This document shows positions 35,373-43,088 of a stretch of 64,000 nucleotides of DNA, piece by piece. The DNA comes from Mycolicibacterium goodii (GTDB lineage Bacteria > Actinomycetota > Actinomycetes > Mycobacteriales > Mycobacteriaceae). Below the pieces are notes generated by a model. That model searched no databases and was not told the DNA's origin. It was given only the letters and a program-made list of their open reading frames with translations. Within the stretch, counting starts at the first letter, position 1, and each line of letters begins with the position of its first letter. The stretch covers positions 868,001-932,000 of the forward strand of contig NZ_CP092364.2 in assembly GCF_022370755.2 (NCBI RefSeq). The letters are read 5' to 3'. Position numbers and translations under genes: made by a program.

Positions 35373-36740
35373 TCAGATCCCGGCGCCCGGGTTCAGGATG
35401 TTGTCCGGATCGAGCGCTCGCTTGATCCGGTGGTTGAGCTCCATGGCGTCGGGGCCGATCTGACCGGCCAGCCACGGCCGCTTGAGCCTGCCCACCCCGT
35501 GCTCCCCGGTGATGGTGCCGCCCAGGCCCACGGCGAGCTCCATGATCTCGCCGAAGGCGAGCTGCGCGCGGGCCGCCATCGCCTCGTCGGCGGGATCGAA
35601 CACGATCAGCGGATGCGTGTTGCCGTCACCGGCGTGGGCGATCACCGAGATCATCAATTCGCGCTGCGCGGCGATCTTCTCGACGCCGCTCACCAGATCG
35701 GCCAGCGCGGGCAGCGGCACCCCGACGTCTTCGAGCAGCAGTGAGCCCTTGGCCTCGACGGCGGGAATCGCGAACCGGCGTGCCGCGACGAACGCCTCTC
35801 CCTCGTCGGGATCCGACGTCGAGAACACCTCGGTGGCACCGGCTTCGGTGAACACGCGGGCCATGAACTCGCTGTCGTCGGCGCCTGCCGCGCCACGGTC
35901 GTCGGAGGCCGCGACCATCATGGCCGCGGCCTTGCGGTCCAGTCCCATCTTGAGCTTGTCCTCGACGGCGTTGATCGCGACGGAGTCCATGAACTCCAGC
36001 ATCGAGGGACGGATCTTGCCGGTGATGGTGACGACGGCGTTCGCGGCCGCCTCGACCGAATCGAACGTCGCGACCACGGTGCACGGCGAGTTCTGCGGCG
36101 GCAGCAGGCGCAGCGTCACCTCGGTGACCACACCGAGGGTGCCCTCGCTGCCGACGAACAGCTTGGTCAGGCTCAGCCCGGCGACGTCTTTGAGGCGCGG
36201 CCCGCCGAGACGCACCGCGGTGCCGTCGGCCAGCACGACCTGCAGGCCCAGCACGTAGTCGGTGGTGACGCCGTACTTGACGCAGCACAGGCCGCCTGCG
36301 TTGGTGGCGATGTTGCCGCCGATGCTGCAGATCTCGTACGACGACGGATCCGGCGGATACCACAGGCCGTGCTCCGCGACGGCCTTCTTGACCTCGGCGT
36401 TGAGCAGCCCGGGTTGCACGACGGCGGTGCGCGTGACGGTGTCGACGGTGATGTCGCGCATCTTCTCGGTGCTCAGCACGATGCCGCCGTCGATCGCGGT
36501 GGCGCCACCCGAGAGCCCGGTGCCCGCACCGCGCGGCACGACGGGGATCTTGTGGGCGGCGGCCCAGCGCAGCACGGTCTGCACCTCTTCGGTGCGGTGG
36601 GGCCGGACCACCGCGAGCGGCATGCCCGCGTCCGGGTCGGCCGCCCGGTCCTGCCGGTAGGAGGCCAGGATGTCGGGGTCGGTCACCACCGCCCCATCGG
36701 GAAGTTCGGTGATGAGTTCCGCGAGCACGTCGTTGGTCAC
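35373..36740 (-). CDS. FAD-linked oxidase, glycolate/D-lactate dehydrogenase type (Rv1257c-type)
   Basis: A 455-residue flavoprotein of the GlcD/D-lactate dehydrogenase group. The PCMH-type FAD domain shows VVPRGAGTGLSGGATAIDGG and GGNIATNAGGLCCVKYG; the C-terminal domain has VIAHAGDGNTHPLIVFD and GGTITGEHGVGRLKRPWLA, the conserved active-site histidines. It oxidises a 2-hydroxy acid such as D-lactate or glycolate and passes electrons on. GTG start at 36740. It begins one base after the convergent rhomboid stop. Orthologue of Rv1257c by position. Exact substrate unknown. Confidence 0.9.
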   Translation of the reverse strand: MTNDVLAELITELPDGAVVTDPDILASYRQDRAADPDAGMPLAVVRPHRTEEVQTVLRWAAAHKIPVVPRGAGTGLSGGATAIDGGIVLSTEKMRDITVDTVTRTAVVQPGLLNAEVKKAVAEHGLWYPPDPSSYEICSIGGNIATNAGGLCCVKYGVTTDYVLGLQVVLADGTAVRLGGPRLKDVAGLSLTKLFVGSEGTLGVVTEVTLRLLPPQNSPCTVVATFDSVEAAANAVVTITGKIRPSMLEFMDSVAINAVEDKLKMGLDRKAAAMMVAASDDRGAAGADDSEFMARVFTEAGATEVFSTSDPDEGEAFVAARRFAIPAVEAKGSLLLEDVGVPLPALADLVSGVEKIAAQRELMISVIAHAGDGNTHPLIVFDPADEAMAARAQLAFGEIMELAVGLGGTITGEHGVGRLKRPWLAGQIGPDAMELNHRIKRALDPDNILNPGAGI

Positions 36741-36768
36741 GGTTCGATGCTACGAGTACCGGGTGCGC

Positions 36769-37989
36769 CTAGGCACGGTCGAGTTCGCGCAGCGCGGGCA
36801 GCCGGATCGCGACGAGGCCCAGCACCAGCATCGGCAGCGACAACGCCAGGAATGTGGCGTGCAGACCGGCCGCGTCGGCCAACGGCCCGGCCAGGATCAG
36901 CCCGAGCGGCCCAGCCGCGTAGGCAAGCGACCCCATCACACCCACAACCCGGCCGCGCAGGTGCTGCGGCGCCCCGGTCTGCATCACGTAGTTGTATATC
37001 GGAGCGATCGGGCCGTACACCAGGCCGACCAGCGCGCACAGCACCAGGATCAGCGGCAGCGGCGGCAGGAAGGCGATCACGGTCATCGCGACGCCGAGCG
37101 TCAGCACCGCGGTGAGCATCGTGGCGCGCCGGCTCATGAACTTCGACAGCACCGCGTACCCCAGCGCACCCAGCAGACCGCCGATGCTCAGCGCCATCAG
37201 CACCCAGCCGAGTTCGACCGGTTCGTCACGGTCGGTGAAGTACTTGGGGAACAGCACGCTCTCCATCGGCATGTACAGGCCCGTGGCCACCAGATCGACG
37301 ATCGCCAACGTGCGCAGAACGGGTGTGCGCCAGACGAATTGCAGACCCTCGACCACCCCGGCCCACACCCCCTCGGGCAGTTGGGTCAGATCCGGCTTGC
37401 CCGCGCCCTCCAACTGCAGCAGTGCGATCGCCACGATCGAGCACACGAACGCAACCGCGGTCACCCACATGGTGTTGATGCCGCCGACCGTGGCGATCAA
37501 CAGTCCGCCGACGCCCGGCCCGACGATGTAGGCGAGGTTGAACACCGCCTCATAGACCGAGTTGGCATGGTCGAGCGTCCAACCGGCCCGCCCCGCGGCC
37601 TCGGGCAGCATGGTCTCGCGAGCCGTCATCCCCGCCGGATCGAAGAACGCGCCGAGGGCGGCGAGCACCGCGAGCACGGCCACGTTGATCGCCTCGACCC
37701 CGAACGCCAAGGCCAACACCGGAACCGTGGCAACCGACAAGGCCGAGAGCAGATCGGAGATCATCGACACCCGCCGACGCCCGAGGTAGTCGACGGCCGC
37801 TCCCGCGATCAGCGTCGCGACCAGCAGCGGCAGCGTGCCGGCCATCGCGACGATCGACGCGTCGACCGCGGATCCGTTGCGCTGCAACACCAGCCAGGGG
37901 AACGCGACGATAGAGATGCCGTTGCCCGCTCCGGCCATCAGCGCGGCGAACAAGATGAGCAGCAGTGGGCCGCGCTTGGTGGTGATCAT
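36769..37989 (-). CDS. tap: Tap-family MFS multidrug exporter (Rv1258c-type)
   Basis: A 406-residue, 12-helix exporter. [12 protein letters not shown] after helix 1, [20 protein letters not shown] (motif A), [20 protein letters not shown] and [18 protein letters not shown] match the Tap proteins that confer low-level tetracycline and aminoglycoside resistance. Start 37989 ([11 protein letters not shown]) is used; the longer frame to 38088 would run into the udgB coding region. The gap to udgB holds a candidate WhiB7-type promoter, fitting known WhiB7 control of tap in M. tuberculosis. Synteny with Rv1257c-Rv1258c-Rv1259 is exact. Confidence 0.87.
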   Translation of the reverse strand: MITTKRGPLLLILFAALMAGAGNGISIVAFPWLVLQRNGSAVDASIVAMAGTLPLLVATLIAGAAVDYLGRRRVSMISDLLSALSVATVPVLALAFGVEAINVAVLAVLAALGAFFDPAGMTARETMLPEAAGRAGWTLDHANSVYEAVFNLAYIVGPGVGGLLIATVGGINTMWVTAVAFVCSIVAIALLQLEGAGKPDLTQLPEGVWAGVVEGLQFVWRTPVLRTLAIVDLVATGLYMPMESVLFPKYFTDRDEPVELGWVLMALSIGGLLGALGYAVLSKFMSRRATMLTAVLTLGVAMTVIAFLPPLPLILVLCALVGLVYGPIAPIYNYVMQTGAPQHLRGRVVGVMGSLAYAAGPLGLILAGPLADAAGLHATFLALSLPMLVLGLVAIRLPALRELDRA

Positions 37990-38002
37990 GAGTATCCCGG
38001 CG

Positions 38003-38040
38003 AATCTAACAGCGCAGCTATCTGCCCCGCGAGGGATTTT
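38003..38040 (-). promoter_or_regulatory. Candidate WhiB7-type promoter of tap
   Basis: Read on the minus strand: AAAAT (38040-38036), 3 bp, a possible -35 TCGCGG, an 18-bp spacer and -10 TAGATT (38008-38003), with the tap ATG 13 bp further. An AT-rich block 3 bp before the -35 is the known layout of WhiB7-dependent promoters. The AT block is short and the -35 poor, so this is tentative. Confidence 0.35.
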
Positions 38041-38056
38041 CGGGCACAGTGGACGG

Positions 38057-38899
38057 GTGCCACCGCAACTCCTGCCGCACCCGCGCACCGGTCAGTTGTT
38101 CGCGTCGCCGGTGCCGCCGGGCTCGGGCTGGCCCGGTGATCCGGCGACCCCGTCGACCCCGGTGGCCAAGACCCCGGCCCAGGTGCGTCGACTCGCGGCG
38201 TCGGCGAAATCCATCGACGAACTCGATTCCCTGATCTCGGTGTGCCGGGCCTGTCCGCGGCTGGTGGCGTGGCGGGAGGAGGTCGCGGTCACCAAACGCA
38301 AGTCCTTCGCCGATCAGCCGTACTGGGGCAGGCCCGCAACCGGATTCGGCCCGGAGAAACCGCGGATCCTGATCGCCGGGTTGGCACCCGCCGCACAGGG
38401 CGCCAACCGCACCGGCCGGGTGTTCACCGGCGACCGGTCGGGGGACTTCCTGTTCGCGGCGTTGCACCGCTCCGGGCTGGCGAACCAAGCCGTGTGCGTC
38501 GACGCCGCCGACGGTATGAGGCTGATCGACACCCGGATGGCGGCTGCCGTGCGGTGCGCCCCGCCCGGTAACGCCCCGGAACCGGCCGAGCGTGCGACGT
38601 GCGCGCCGTGGTTGGCGGCCGAGTGGCGTCTGGTGGGCCCGAGCGTCGCGGTGATTGTGGCGCTGGGTGGGTTCGCGTGGCGCGCGGCGCTGGAACTCAT
38701 CGCCGACCGCCCCAGACCGGCGCCGAAGTTCGGTCACGGCGCCACCGCCACGCTGACGACCGCATATGGCGACGTCACGCTGCTGGGCTGTTACCACCCC
38801 AGCCAGCAGAACACGTTCACCGGCCGGCTGACACCGGAGATGCTCGACGACATCTTCGCGAAGGCCAAGCAGATCGGGAACGAACGCGACCGGCAATGA
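38057..38899 (+). CDS. udgB: Family 5 uracil-DNA glycosylase UdgB
   Basis: A 280-residue DNA repair enzyme that removes uracil, hypoxanthine and ethenocytosine. Family 5 motif A is [19 protein letters not shown], lacking the polar catalytic residue of family 1, and motif B is near [10 protein letters not shown]. Cysteines of the 4Fe-4S cluster include [14 protein letters not shown], with later Cys in RCAPPGN and ATCAPW. Start GTG 38057 ([15 protein letters not shown]) fits the family; the frame runs upstream into the divergent tap gene. Orthologue of Rv1259. Confidence 0.9.
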   Translation: MPPQLLPHPRTGQLFASPVPPGSGWPGDPATPSTPVAKTPAQVRRLAASAKSIDELDSLISVCRACPRLVAWREEVAVTKRKSFADQPYWGRPATGFGPEKPRILIAGLAPAAQGANRTGRVFTGDRSGDFLFAALHRSGLANQAVCVDAADGMRLIDTRMAAAVRCAPPGNAPEPAERATCAPWLAAEWRLVGPSVAVIVALGGFAWRAALELIADRPRPAPKFGHGATATLTTAYGDVTLLGCYHPSQQNTFTGRLTPEMLDDIFAKAKQIGNERDRQ

Positions 38900-38912
38900 C
38901 GTTGACCGTGTC

Positions 38913-39962
38913 ATGCGGCTTTCTGTCCTCGACCTCGTTCCGGTGCGTACCGACCAGACCACGGCCGACGCCCTTGCGGCCACCACGCATCTCGCGCAGA
39001 CCGCCGACCGGCTCGGATACACCCGCTACTGGATCGCCGAGCACCACAACATGCCCGCGGTTGCGGCCACCAGCCCACCGGTGGTGATCGCCCATCTGGC
39101 CGCGCACACGTCGCAGCTGCGCCTGGGATCCGGCGGGGTGATGCTGCCGAACCATGCGCCGCTGGCCGTCGCCGAACAGTTCGCGCTGCTGGAAGCCGCG
39201 CACCCCGGTCGTATCGACCTCGGCATCGGCCGCGCGCCGGGTTCGGATCCGGTGACGTCGCTGGCCCTGCGCGGTGCCGCCGGACGCGACGACCGCGACA
39301 TCGAGGCCTTCCCGCAGTACCTCGACGATGTCGTGGCCCTGATGGGCACGCGCGGTGTGCGGGTTCCGCTGCCGCGCGACCTGATGCGCGACAACTACAT
39401 CCTCAAGGCGACCCCCAATGCGACGTCGGTGCCGCGGCTGTGGCTGCTGGGCTCGTCAATGTACTCGGCGCATCTCGCGGCCGCCAAGGGTCTGCCCTAC
39501 GTGTTCGCCCACCACTTCTCGGGCCACGGCACGGCCGAGGCGCTCGCGATCTACCGCGAGGAGTTCCAGCCGAGCGATGCCGCGTCCGAGCCGGTGACAT
39601 TCCTGACCGTCAACGCGGTGGTCGCCGAGACCACCGAGCAGGCCGAGGCCCTGCTGCTGCCGCAACTGCAGATGATGGGCCGGCTGCGCACGGGTCAGCC
39701 GCTGGGTGCGCTCGATCTGGTGGAGGACGCGCAGGCGAAGGTGATGACGCCGCAGGCCGAGGCCGTGGTCGCCGACGGCAGGCGGCGCGCGGTGGTCGGG
39801 TCGCCCACCGAGGCCGCTGCCCAGGTCCGGGCGCTGGCCGAAGAGTTCGACGTCGACGAGGTCATGATCAACCCCGTCGCATCGGCATACCGCGGCGCCG
39901 ACCCGGCGACCGCGAACGCGCGGGACACCACGCTCGAACTGCTCGCCAAGGAACTCTTCTAG
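38913..39962 (+). CDS. Luciferase-like flavin oxidoreductase (LLM class)
   Basis: A 349-residue TIM-barrel flavoprotein of the bacterial-luciferase-like group. Signature stretches: RYWIAEHHNMPAVAATSPPV, LRLGSGGVMLPNHAPLAVAE and RIDLGIGRAPGSDPVT. These use FMN or F420 and oxidise varied small molecules; the AEHHN signature is that of the MsnO8/YhbW-type FMN subgroup. It starts 13 bp after udgB and may share its transcript. Its 3' end abuts the convergent Ddn-like gene, with a short inverted repeat GAACTC-TTCTAG-GAGTTC at the junction. Substrate unknown. M. tuberculosis has Rv1260, a different oxidoreductase, here. Confidence 0.88.
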   Translation: MRLSVLDLVPVRTDQTTADALAATTHLAQTADRLGYTRYWIAEHHNMPAVAATSPPVVIAHLAAHTSQLRLGSGGVMLPNHAPLAVAEQFALLEAAHPGRIDLGIGRAPGSDPVTSLALRGAAGRDDRDIEAFPQYLDDVVALMGTRGVRVPLPRDLMRDNYILKATPNATSVPRLWLLGSSMYSAHLAAAKGLPYVFAHHFSGHGTAEALAIYREEFQPSDAASEPVTFLTVNAVVAETTEQAEALLLPQLQMMGRLRTGQPLGALDLVEDAQAKVMTPQAEAVVADGRRRAVVGSPTEAAAQVRALAEEFDVDEVMINPVASAYRGADPATANARDTTLELLAKELF

Positions 39963-40414
39963 GAGTTCGGGGACAGCACGACCACCGGGATCCGGCGCGT
40001 CGTGCGTTTCTGGTAACCGATGTAGCGGTTCTTGTTGCCCGGCATGTTGTTGACGATCTCCCACAGCCTCGGGAAGTCCGGATCATCCGGGAACACCGCT
40101 GTGGCCGTGGCACGCAGACGCTTGGGCCCGACATTGATCTCGACCTGCGGGTCGGCCTTGAGGTTGTGGTACCAACCCGGCGCCTTCGGCTCGCCACCCT
40201 TCGACGCCACCACCAGGTAGTCGTCGCCGTCGCGGGCGTAGGCGAGCGAACTCGCGCGGTGCCTGCCGGTCTTGGCCCCGACCGTGTGCAGGATCAGCGT
40301 CGCGGGTCCGCCGGGGATGCGGTGGCCGATGCGTCCGCCGGTCGCCTTGTAGACCTTGTCGTGCAGCAACAGCAACGGCAGACCGATGTACCGCTCCCAC
40401 CAGGGCATGCTCAT
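39959..40414 (-). CDS. Deazaflavin (F420)-dependent nitroreductase-family protein (Rv1261c-type)
   Basis: A 151-residue split-beta-barrel protein of the Ddn/FDOR-A family. Recognisable: GGPATLILHTVGAKTGRHRA with the F420-contacting basic residues, SLAYARDGDDYLVVASKGG and APGWYHNLKADPQVEINVG. Members use reduced F420 to reduce quinones, nitroaromatics or enones, and the homologue Ddn activates pretomanid. No signal peptide. It lies 3 bp after the HIT gene in the same direction, so the two are likely an operon, as Rv1261c-Rv1262c. Confidence 0.9.
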   Translation of the reverse strand: MSMPWWERYIGLPLLLLHDKVYKATGGRIGHRIPGGPATLILHTVGAKTGRHRASSLAYARDGDDYLVVASKGGEPKAPGWYHNLKADPQVEINVGPKRLRATATAVFPDDPDFPRLWEIVNNMPGNKNRYIGYQKRTTRRIPVVVLSPNS

Positions 40415-40417
40415 GCG

Positions 40418-40855
40418 TCAATCCTGCTCGGCGGCGTCGAGTTGCGCCAGGGCCGCCCGCAGCAGCCTGCCGGATTCCTCGCGGTCGGGGTCCCGGCGCA
40501 CCACCATGCCCTTGGCGAACGACAATTTGTCGCCGTTGCGGCGCGGCACCACATGCAGGTGGATGTGGAACACCGTCTGGAACGCGGCCTTGCCGTCGTT
40601 GATCGCGATGTTGTTGCCGTCCGCGTGCAGCCCCGACTCGCGCGCGGCTCGCGCGATGCGTTGCCCGACCGCGGCCATGCCGGCCACGGTCTCCGGCGGC
40701 GTGTCGGTCAGGTCGACGGTGTGCGTCTTCGGGATCACCAGCGTGTGGCCGCGCGTGAACGGGCGGATATCGAGAATCCCCAGGTAGTTCTCGTCTTCGT
40801 AGATGCGGATGGCCGGGGCGTCACCGGCGACGATGGCGCAGAACACGCATGACAT
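40418..40855 (-). CDS. HIT-family nucleotide hydrolase (Rv1262c-type)
   Basis: A 145-residue histidine-triad protein. CVFCAIVAGDAPA at the N-terminus with two Cys, RPFTRGHTLVIPKTH in the middle and the triad FHIHLHVVPRRNGD are plain. HIT hydrolases cleave AMP from adenylated amines or acids and other nucleotide conjugates. The ATG at 40855 is 9 bp after the VOC gene; the Ddn-like gene follows 3 bp later. Precise substrate unknown. Confidence 0.92.
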   Translation of the reverse strand: MSCVFCAIVAGDAPAIRIYEDENYLGILDIRPFTRGHTLVIPKTHTVDLTDTPPETVAGMAAVGQRIARAARESGLHADGNNIAINDGKAAFQTVFHIHLHVVPRRNGDKLSFAKGMVVRRDPDREESGRLLRAALAQLDAAEQD

Positions 40856-40864
40856 CCCGCCACG

Positions 40865-41335
40865 TTAACCGGTGTTGCTTGCCGCCCACTGCGCCACGCG
40901 CTGCTCGCGTTCCTCGGCGGTGAGGTTCTCCACACGGGTCATTACGGTCCAGCGGTGACCGAACGGGTCGACGATCGACGCGAACCGGTCACCCGTGACG
41001 AACGTCTGGGCCGGTTCCCGGATCGTCGCGCCGGCCTTTTCGGCGCGGGTCACCACGTCGTCGACGTCGGGGCAGTACAACCCGAGCGAGTGCGTGGCCG
41101 GGGTTTGGGTGTCGGGCGCGGCGATGCCGAACGCCTCCCGTGGGTCGCCCACCTGCAGCCTGCCGTTGCCGAAGTCGAGTTCGGCGTGCGCGACCGTGCC
41201 GTCCGGGCCGTCCATGCGCTCCACCGTCTTCGCGCCGAACACGTTCTCGTAGAACGCAATAGCGTCAGCGGCCGGGTGGACACACAGGAACGGGGTCAGG
41301 CTCGTATAGCCCTCGGGGATCGGTTGAACAGTCAT
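40865..41335 (-). CDS. VOC/glyoxalase-superfamily protein (PhnB-like)
   Basis: A 156-residue single-chain protein with two beta-alpha-beta-beta-beta repeats. YTSLTPFLCVHPAADAIAFY and FGAKTVERMDGPDGTVAHAEL begin it, and FASIVDPFGHRWTVMTRVEN closes it, as in PhnB/YcgJ-type proteins. Members include metal-dependent enzymes and antibiotic-binding proteins; the conserved metal residues cannot be assigned with certainty. It heads a minus-strand run VOC-HIT-Ddn and is divergent from the AraC gene with 20 bp between starts. Confidence 0.83.
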   Translation of the reverse strand: MTVQPIPEGYTSLTPFLCVHPAADAIAFYENVFGAKTVERMDGPDGTVAHAELDFGNGRLQVGDPREAFGIAAPDTQTPATHSLGLYCPDVDDVVTRAEKAGATIREPAQTFVTGDRFASIVDPFGHRWTVMTRVENLTAEEREQRVAQWAASNTG

Positions 41336-41355
41336 GACGCCAGTTTCGTAGCCTG

Positions 41356-42204
41356 GTGTTCGTGGCCGCTTGGAAAAACGCGCCGAAACAGGGGCCTGAG
41401 CGCGGTGTCGTGGGCCGCCCGGCCAGTACGTCGGCGTTCGACCTCACCCGCTGGGCGCCCTCGCCCGAGGCGGGCCGTTTCGTCGAGCACTACTGGTCGG
41501 TGAGCTGGGACCGTCGCGCCGACGGCCCCTTCGAGAGCACCGTGATCACCTTCCCGGCCGTGCATCTCACCCGCGAGTGGGGCGATGACGTTGCGCGCCA
41601 CGGCTGCCCGCTGCCCAACACGCTGCTGCACGGTGTGGTGACCCAGGTCTTCCGCACCACCATCAGCGCTCGCGGCACGGTGGTCGGGGCACGGTTCCGT
41701 CCGGGCGGGTTCACCGCGCGGTTCGGTCGTGACGCCGGGGATCTGACCGGTCGTGTGGTGCCGGTGGATGACGACTTGTTCGGTGGGCCAATCGATCTCG
41801 GACAGGACGTCGACGGGGTCCGGGCACGGCTCGACGCGGCCATCGGGGCCTACCGCGGACCTGTCGATGCTGTCTATGCCCGCTTGGTGCCCCTGCTTGA
41901 GCGCATGCGCGACGACCCCACACTGCATCGCGTCGAGCAGGTGATGGAGCATTCGCCGTGGAGTGTGCGCACGACGCAGCGGGTGTTCCGGCGGTATGTG
42001 GGAGTGCCGGTGAAGTGGGTGCTGTGCCGGTATCGCCTGCAGCAGGCGGCATTGGAGATCGAGAGCGCCGGCAGTGTGGATTTCGCCGATCTCGCGGTGC
42101 GTCTGGGGTGGTATGACCAGGCGCACTTCATCAATGACTTCCGCGGCATGTTGGGCTGCACACCGGGGGAGTACGCAATGCGGTTCGGTCAGAAGGGTGG
42201 TTAG
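41356..42204 (+). CDS. AraC-family transcriptional regulator
   Basis: A 282-residue regulator. The N-terminal half (STSAFDLTRWAPSPEAGRFV, EHYWSVSWDRR, GARFRPGGFTARFG) is the AraC-associated domain common in actinobacteria. The C-terminal double HTH spans VEQVMEHSPWSVRTTQRVFR to LAVRLGWYDQAHFINDFRG, ending CTPGEYAMRFGQKGG. Its final 83 bp is repeated exactly 888 bp downstream, where the same frame continues to GGGS and a stop at 43098. This implies that the original gene ended there and that an insertion has rebuilt a slightly shorter end. GTG 41356 or 41362 may start it. Target unknown. Confidence 0.88.
   Translation: MFVAAWKNAPKQGPERGVVGRPASTSAFDLTRWAPSPEAGRFVEHYWSVSWDRRADGPFESTVITFPAVHLTREWGDDVARHGCPLPNTLLHGVVTQVFRTTISARGTVVGARFRPGGFTARFGRDAGDLTGRVVPVDDDLFGGPIDLGQDVDGVRARLDAAIGAYRGPVDAVYARLVPLLERMRDDPTLHRVEQVMEHSPWSVRTTQRVFRRYVGVPVKWVLCRYRLQQAALEIESAGSVDFADLAVRLGWYDQAHFINDFRGMLGCTPGEYAMRFGQKGG
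42118..42200 (+). repeat. 83-bp direct repeat, left copy (inside the AraC gene end)
   Basis: This 83-bp segment, from CAGGCGCACTTC to CAGAAGGGTGG, is identical to 43006-43088. It encodes the last 27 codons of the AraC protein. The two copies flank a lower-GC inserted gene, so they mark the edges of an insertion that duplicated the end of its target gene. Confidence 0.95.
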
Positions 42205-42206
42205 CC

Positions 42207-42965
42207 CTATGACTCACTGTCGTCGTCTGTCGATCGACCTGACTCGAAGCGCCAGATAGCATGATCAAGAGCAATCACGTCGTATCCCTCGGCATTTGCC
42301 GCCTCTTTTACAAGGGTTGCCGCTTTTTGCTCGGTGAGATGCGATTCGGCCGTGCCGATTGCCGACGCAACGTACCGTTTGATCATCCGGTCGGGCTTCA
42401 CACCCGAACTGTTGCCGTCGTCTGACACAGCGCGCGCGAGCATGAGGAAGTAGCTCCATGAGATTCCCGAGCGTTGACCGGGCACGCGGGTCCAATCGGA
42501 CTTGATCGCAGGGAGACGGCCTTCATCACCAGCTTTGCGGAGGTCGCGGACGGACCAAACCCCATGGTCGGCGAGTGCATGAGTTTCGCGCAGAACTGCC
42601 TCGGCTTTGAGGATGCCGTTCTGGGTTGACGTGCGTTGCCGGTTGCCGAATTTCGCTGCCCAACCGTCGGGACCACCGAGATGTTGGAAAGTGCCCATCA
42701 GTTCCAGACCGCCATCTGCATCGGCGTTCCCAGACTGGCCCAATCGGTACCGCCTATATCGGTTCACCAGGCTGACGACACCTTGGTACCTCACCCCGAT
42801 CGAAAAGACCGAGTCGACTATGCACAGAGCAAGGCTCGCTGGGTAGCCGTCTGGAGTGGACCACAGGCCAGGATCACCGAGATCCCGATCGATGGCATCC
42901 ACCAATGCCGTCAGCTCGTTACCGGTAAAACCAGCGGCCATGAATATCCCCGATCCGCTCGCCAT
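42207..42965 (-). CDS. HhH-GPD-like protein of unknown function, carried on the insertion
   Basis: A 252-residue protein, the only gene between the two 83-bp repeats. Family-like stretches: ALCIVDSVFSIGVRYQGVVS (about 46-65), the Lys-rich helix NRQRTSTQNGILKAEAVL, VPGQRSGISWSYFLMLARAV (161-180), VKPDRMIKRYVASAIG and ALDHAIWRFESG (232-243). The PGQ-SGISW-YFLML / VKPD-RYV arrangement resembles the helix-hairpin-helix core of base-excision glycosylases, but a catalytic Lys/Asp pair cannot be assigned. GC is clearly lower than around it (one hand-counted line, 42241-42300, is 32 of 60). Starts at 42965 or 42941 both have purine-rich leaders. It probably acts on DNA; a repair or defence role is speculation. 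Confidence 0.7.
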   Translation of the reverse strand: MASGSGIFMAAGFTGNELTALVDAIDRDLGDPGLWSTPDGYPASLALCIVDSVFSIGVRYQGVVSLVNRYRRYRLGQSGNADADGGLELMGTFQHLGGPDGWAAKFGNRQRTSTQNGILKAEAVLRETHALADHGVWSVRDLRKAGDEGRLPAIKSDWTRVPGQRSGISWSYFLMLARAVSDDGNSSGVKPDRMIKRYVASAIGTAESHLTEQKAATLVKEAANAEGYDVIALDHAIWRFESGRSTDDDSES

Positions 42966-43005
42966 GAGTGTCCTGCAGCGAGTACACCATTTGCGGCTGA
43001 CAATT

Positions 43006-43088
43006 CAGGCGCACTTCATCAATGACTTCCGCGGCATGTTGGGCTGCACACCGGGGGAGTACGCAATGCGGTTCGGTCAGAAGGGTGG
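43006..43088 (+). repeat. 83-bp direct repeat, right copy (original AraC gene end)
   Basis: Identical to 42118-42200. Read on the plus strand it continues in frame to GGGS and a stop at 43098, most likely the ancestral end of the AraC gene now cut off from its body. The last 12 bp overlap the 3' end of the convergent HNH gene. Confidence 0.95.

Noticed and set aside
39951..39968. Inverted repeat GAACTC-TTCTAG-GAGTTC as a bidirectional terminator
   Set aside because: The stem is only 6 bp, overlaps both coding ends and has no U-tract; noted in the luciferase-like entry only.
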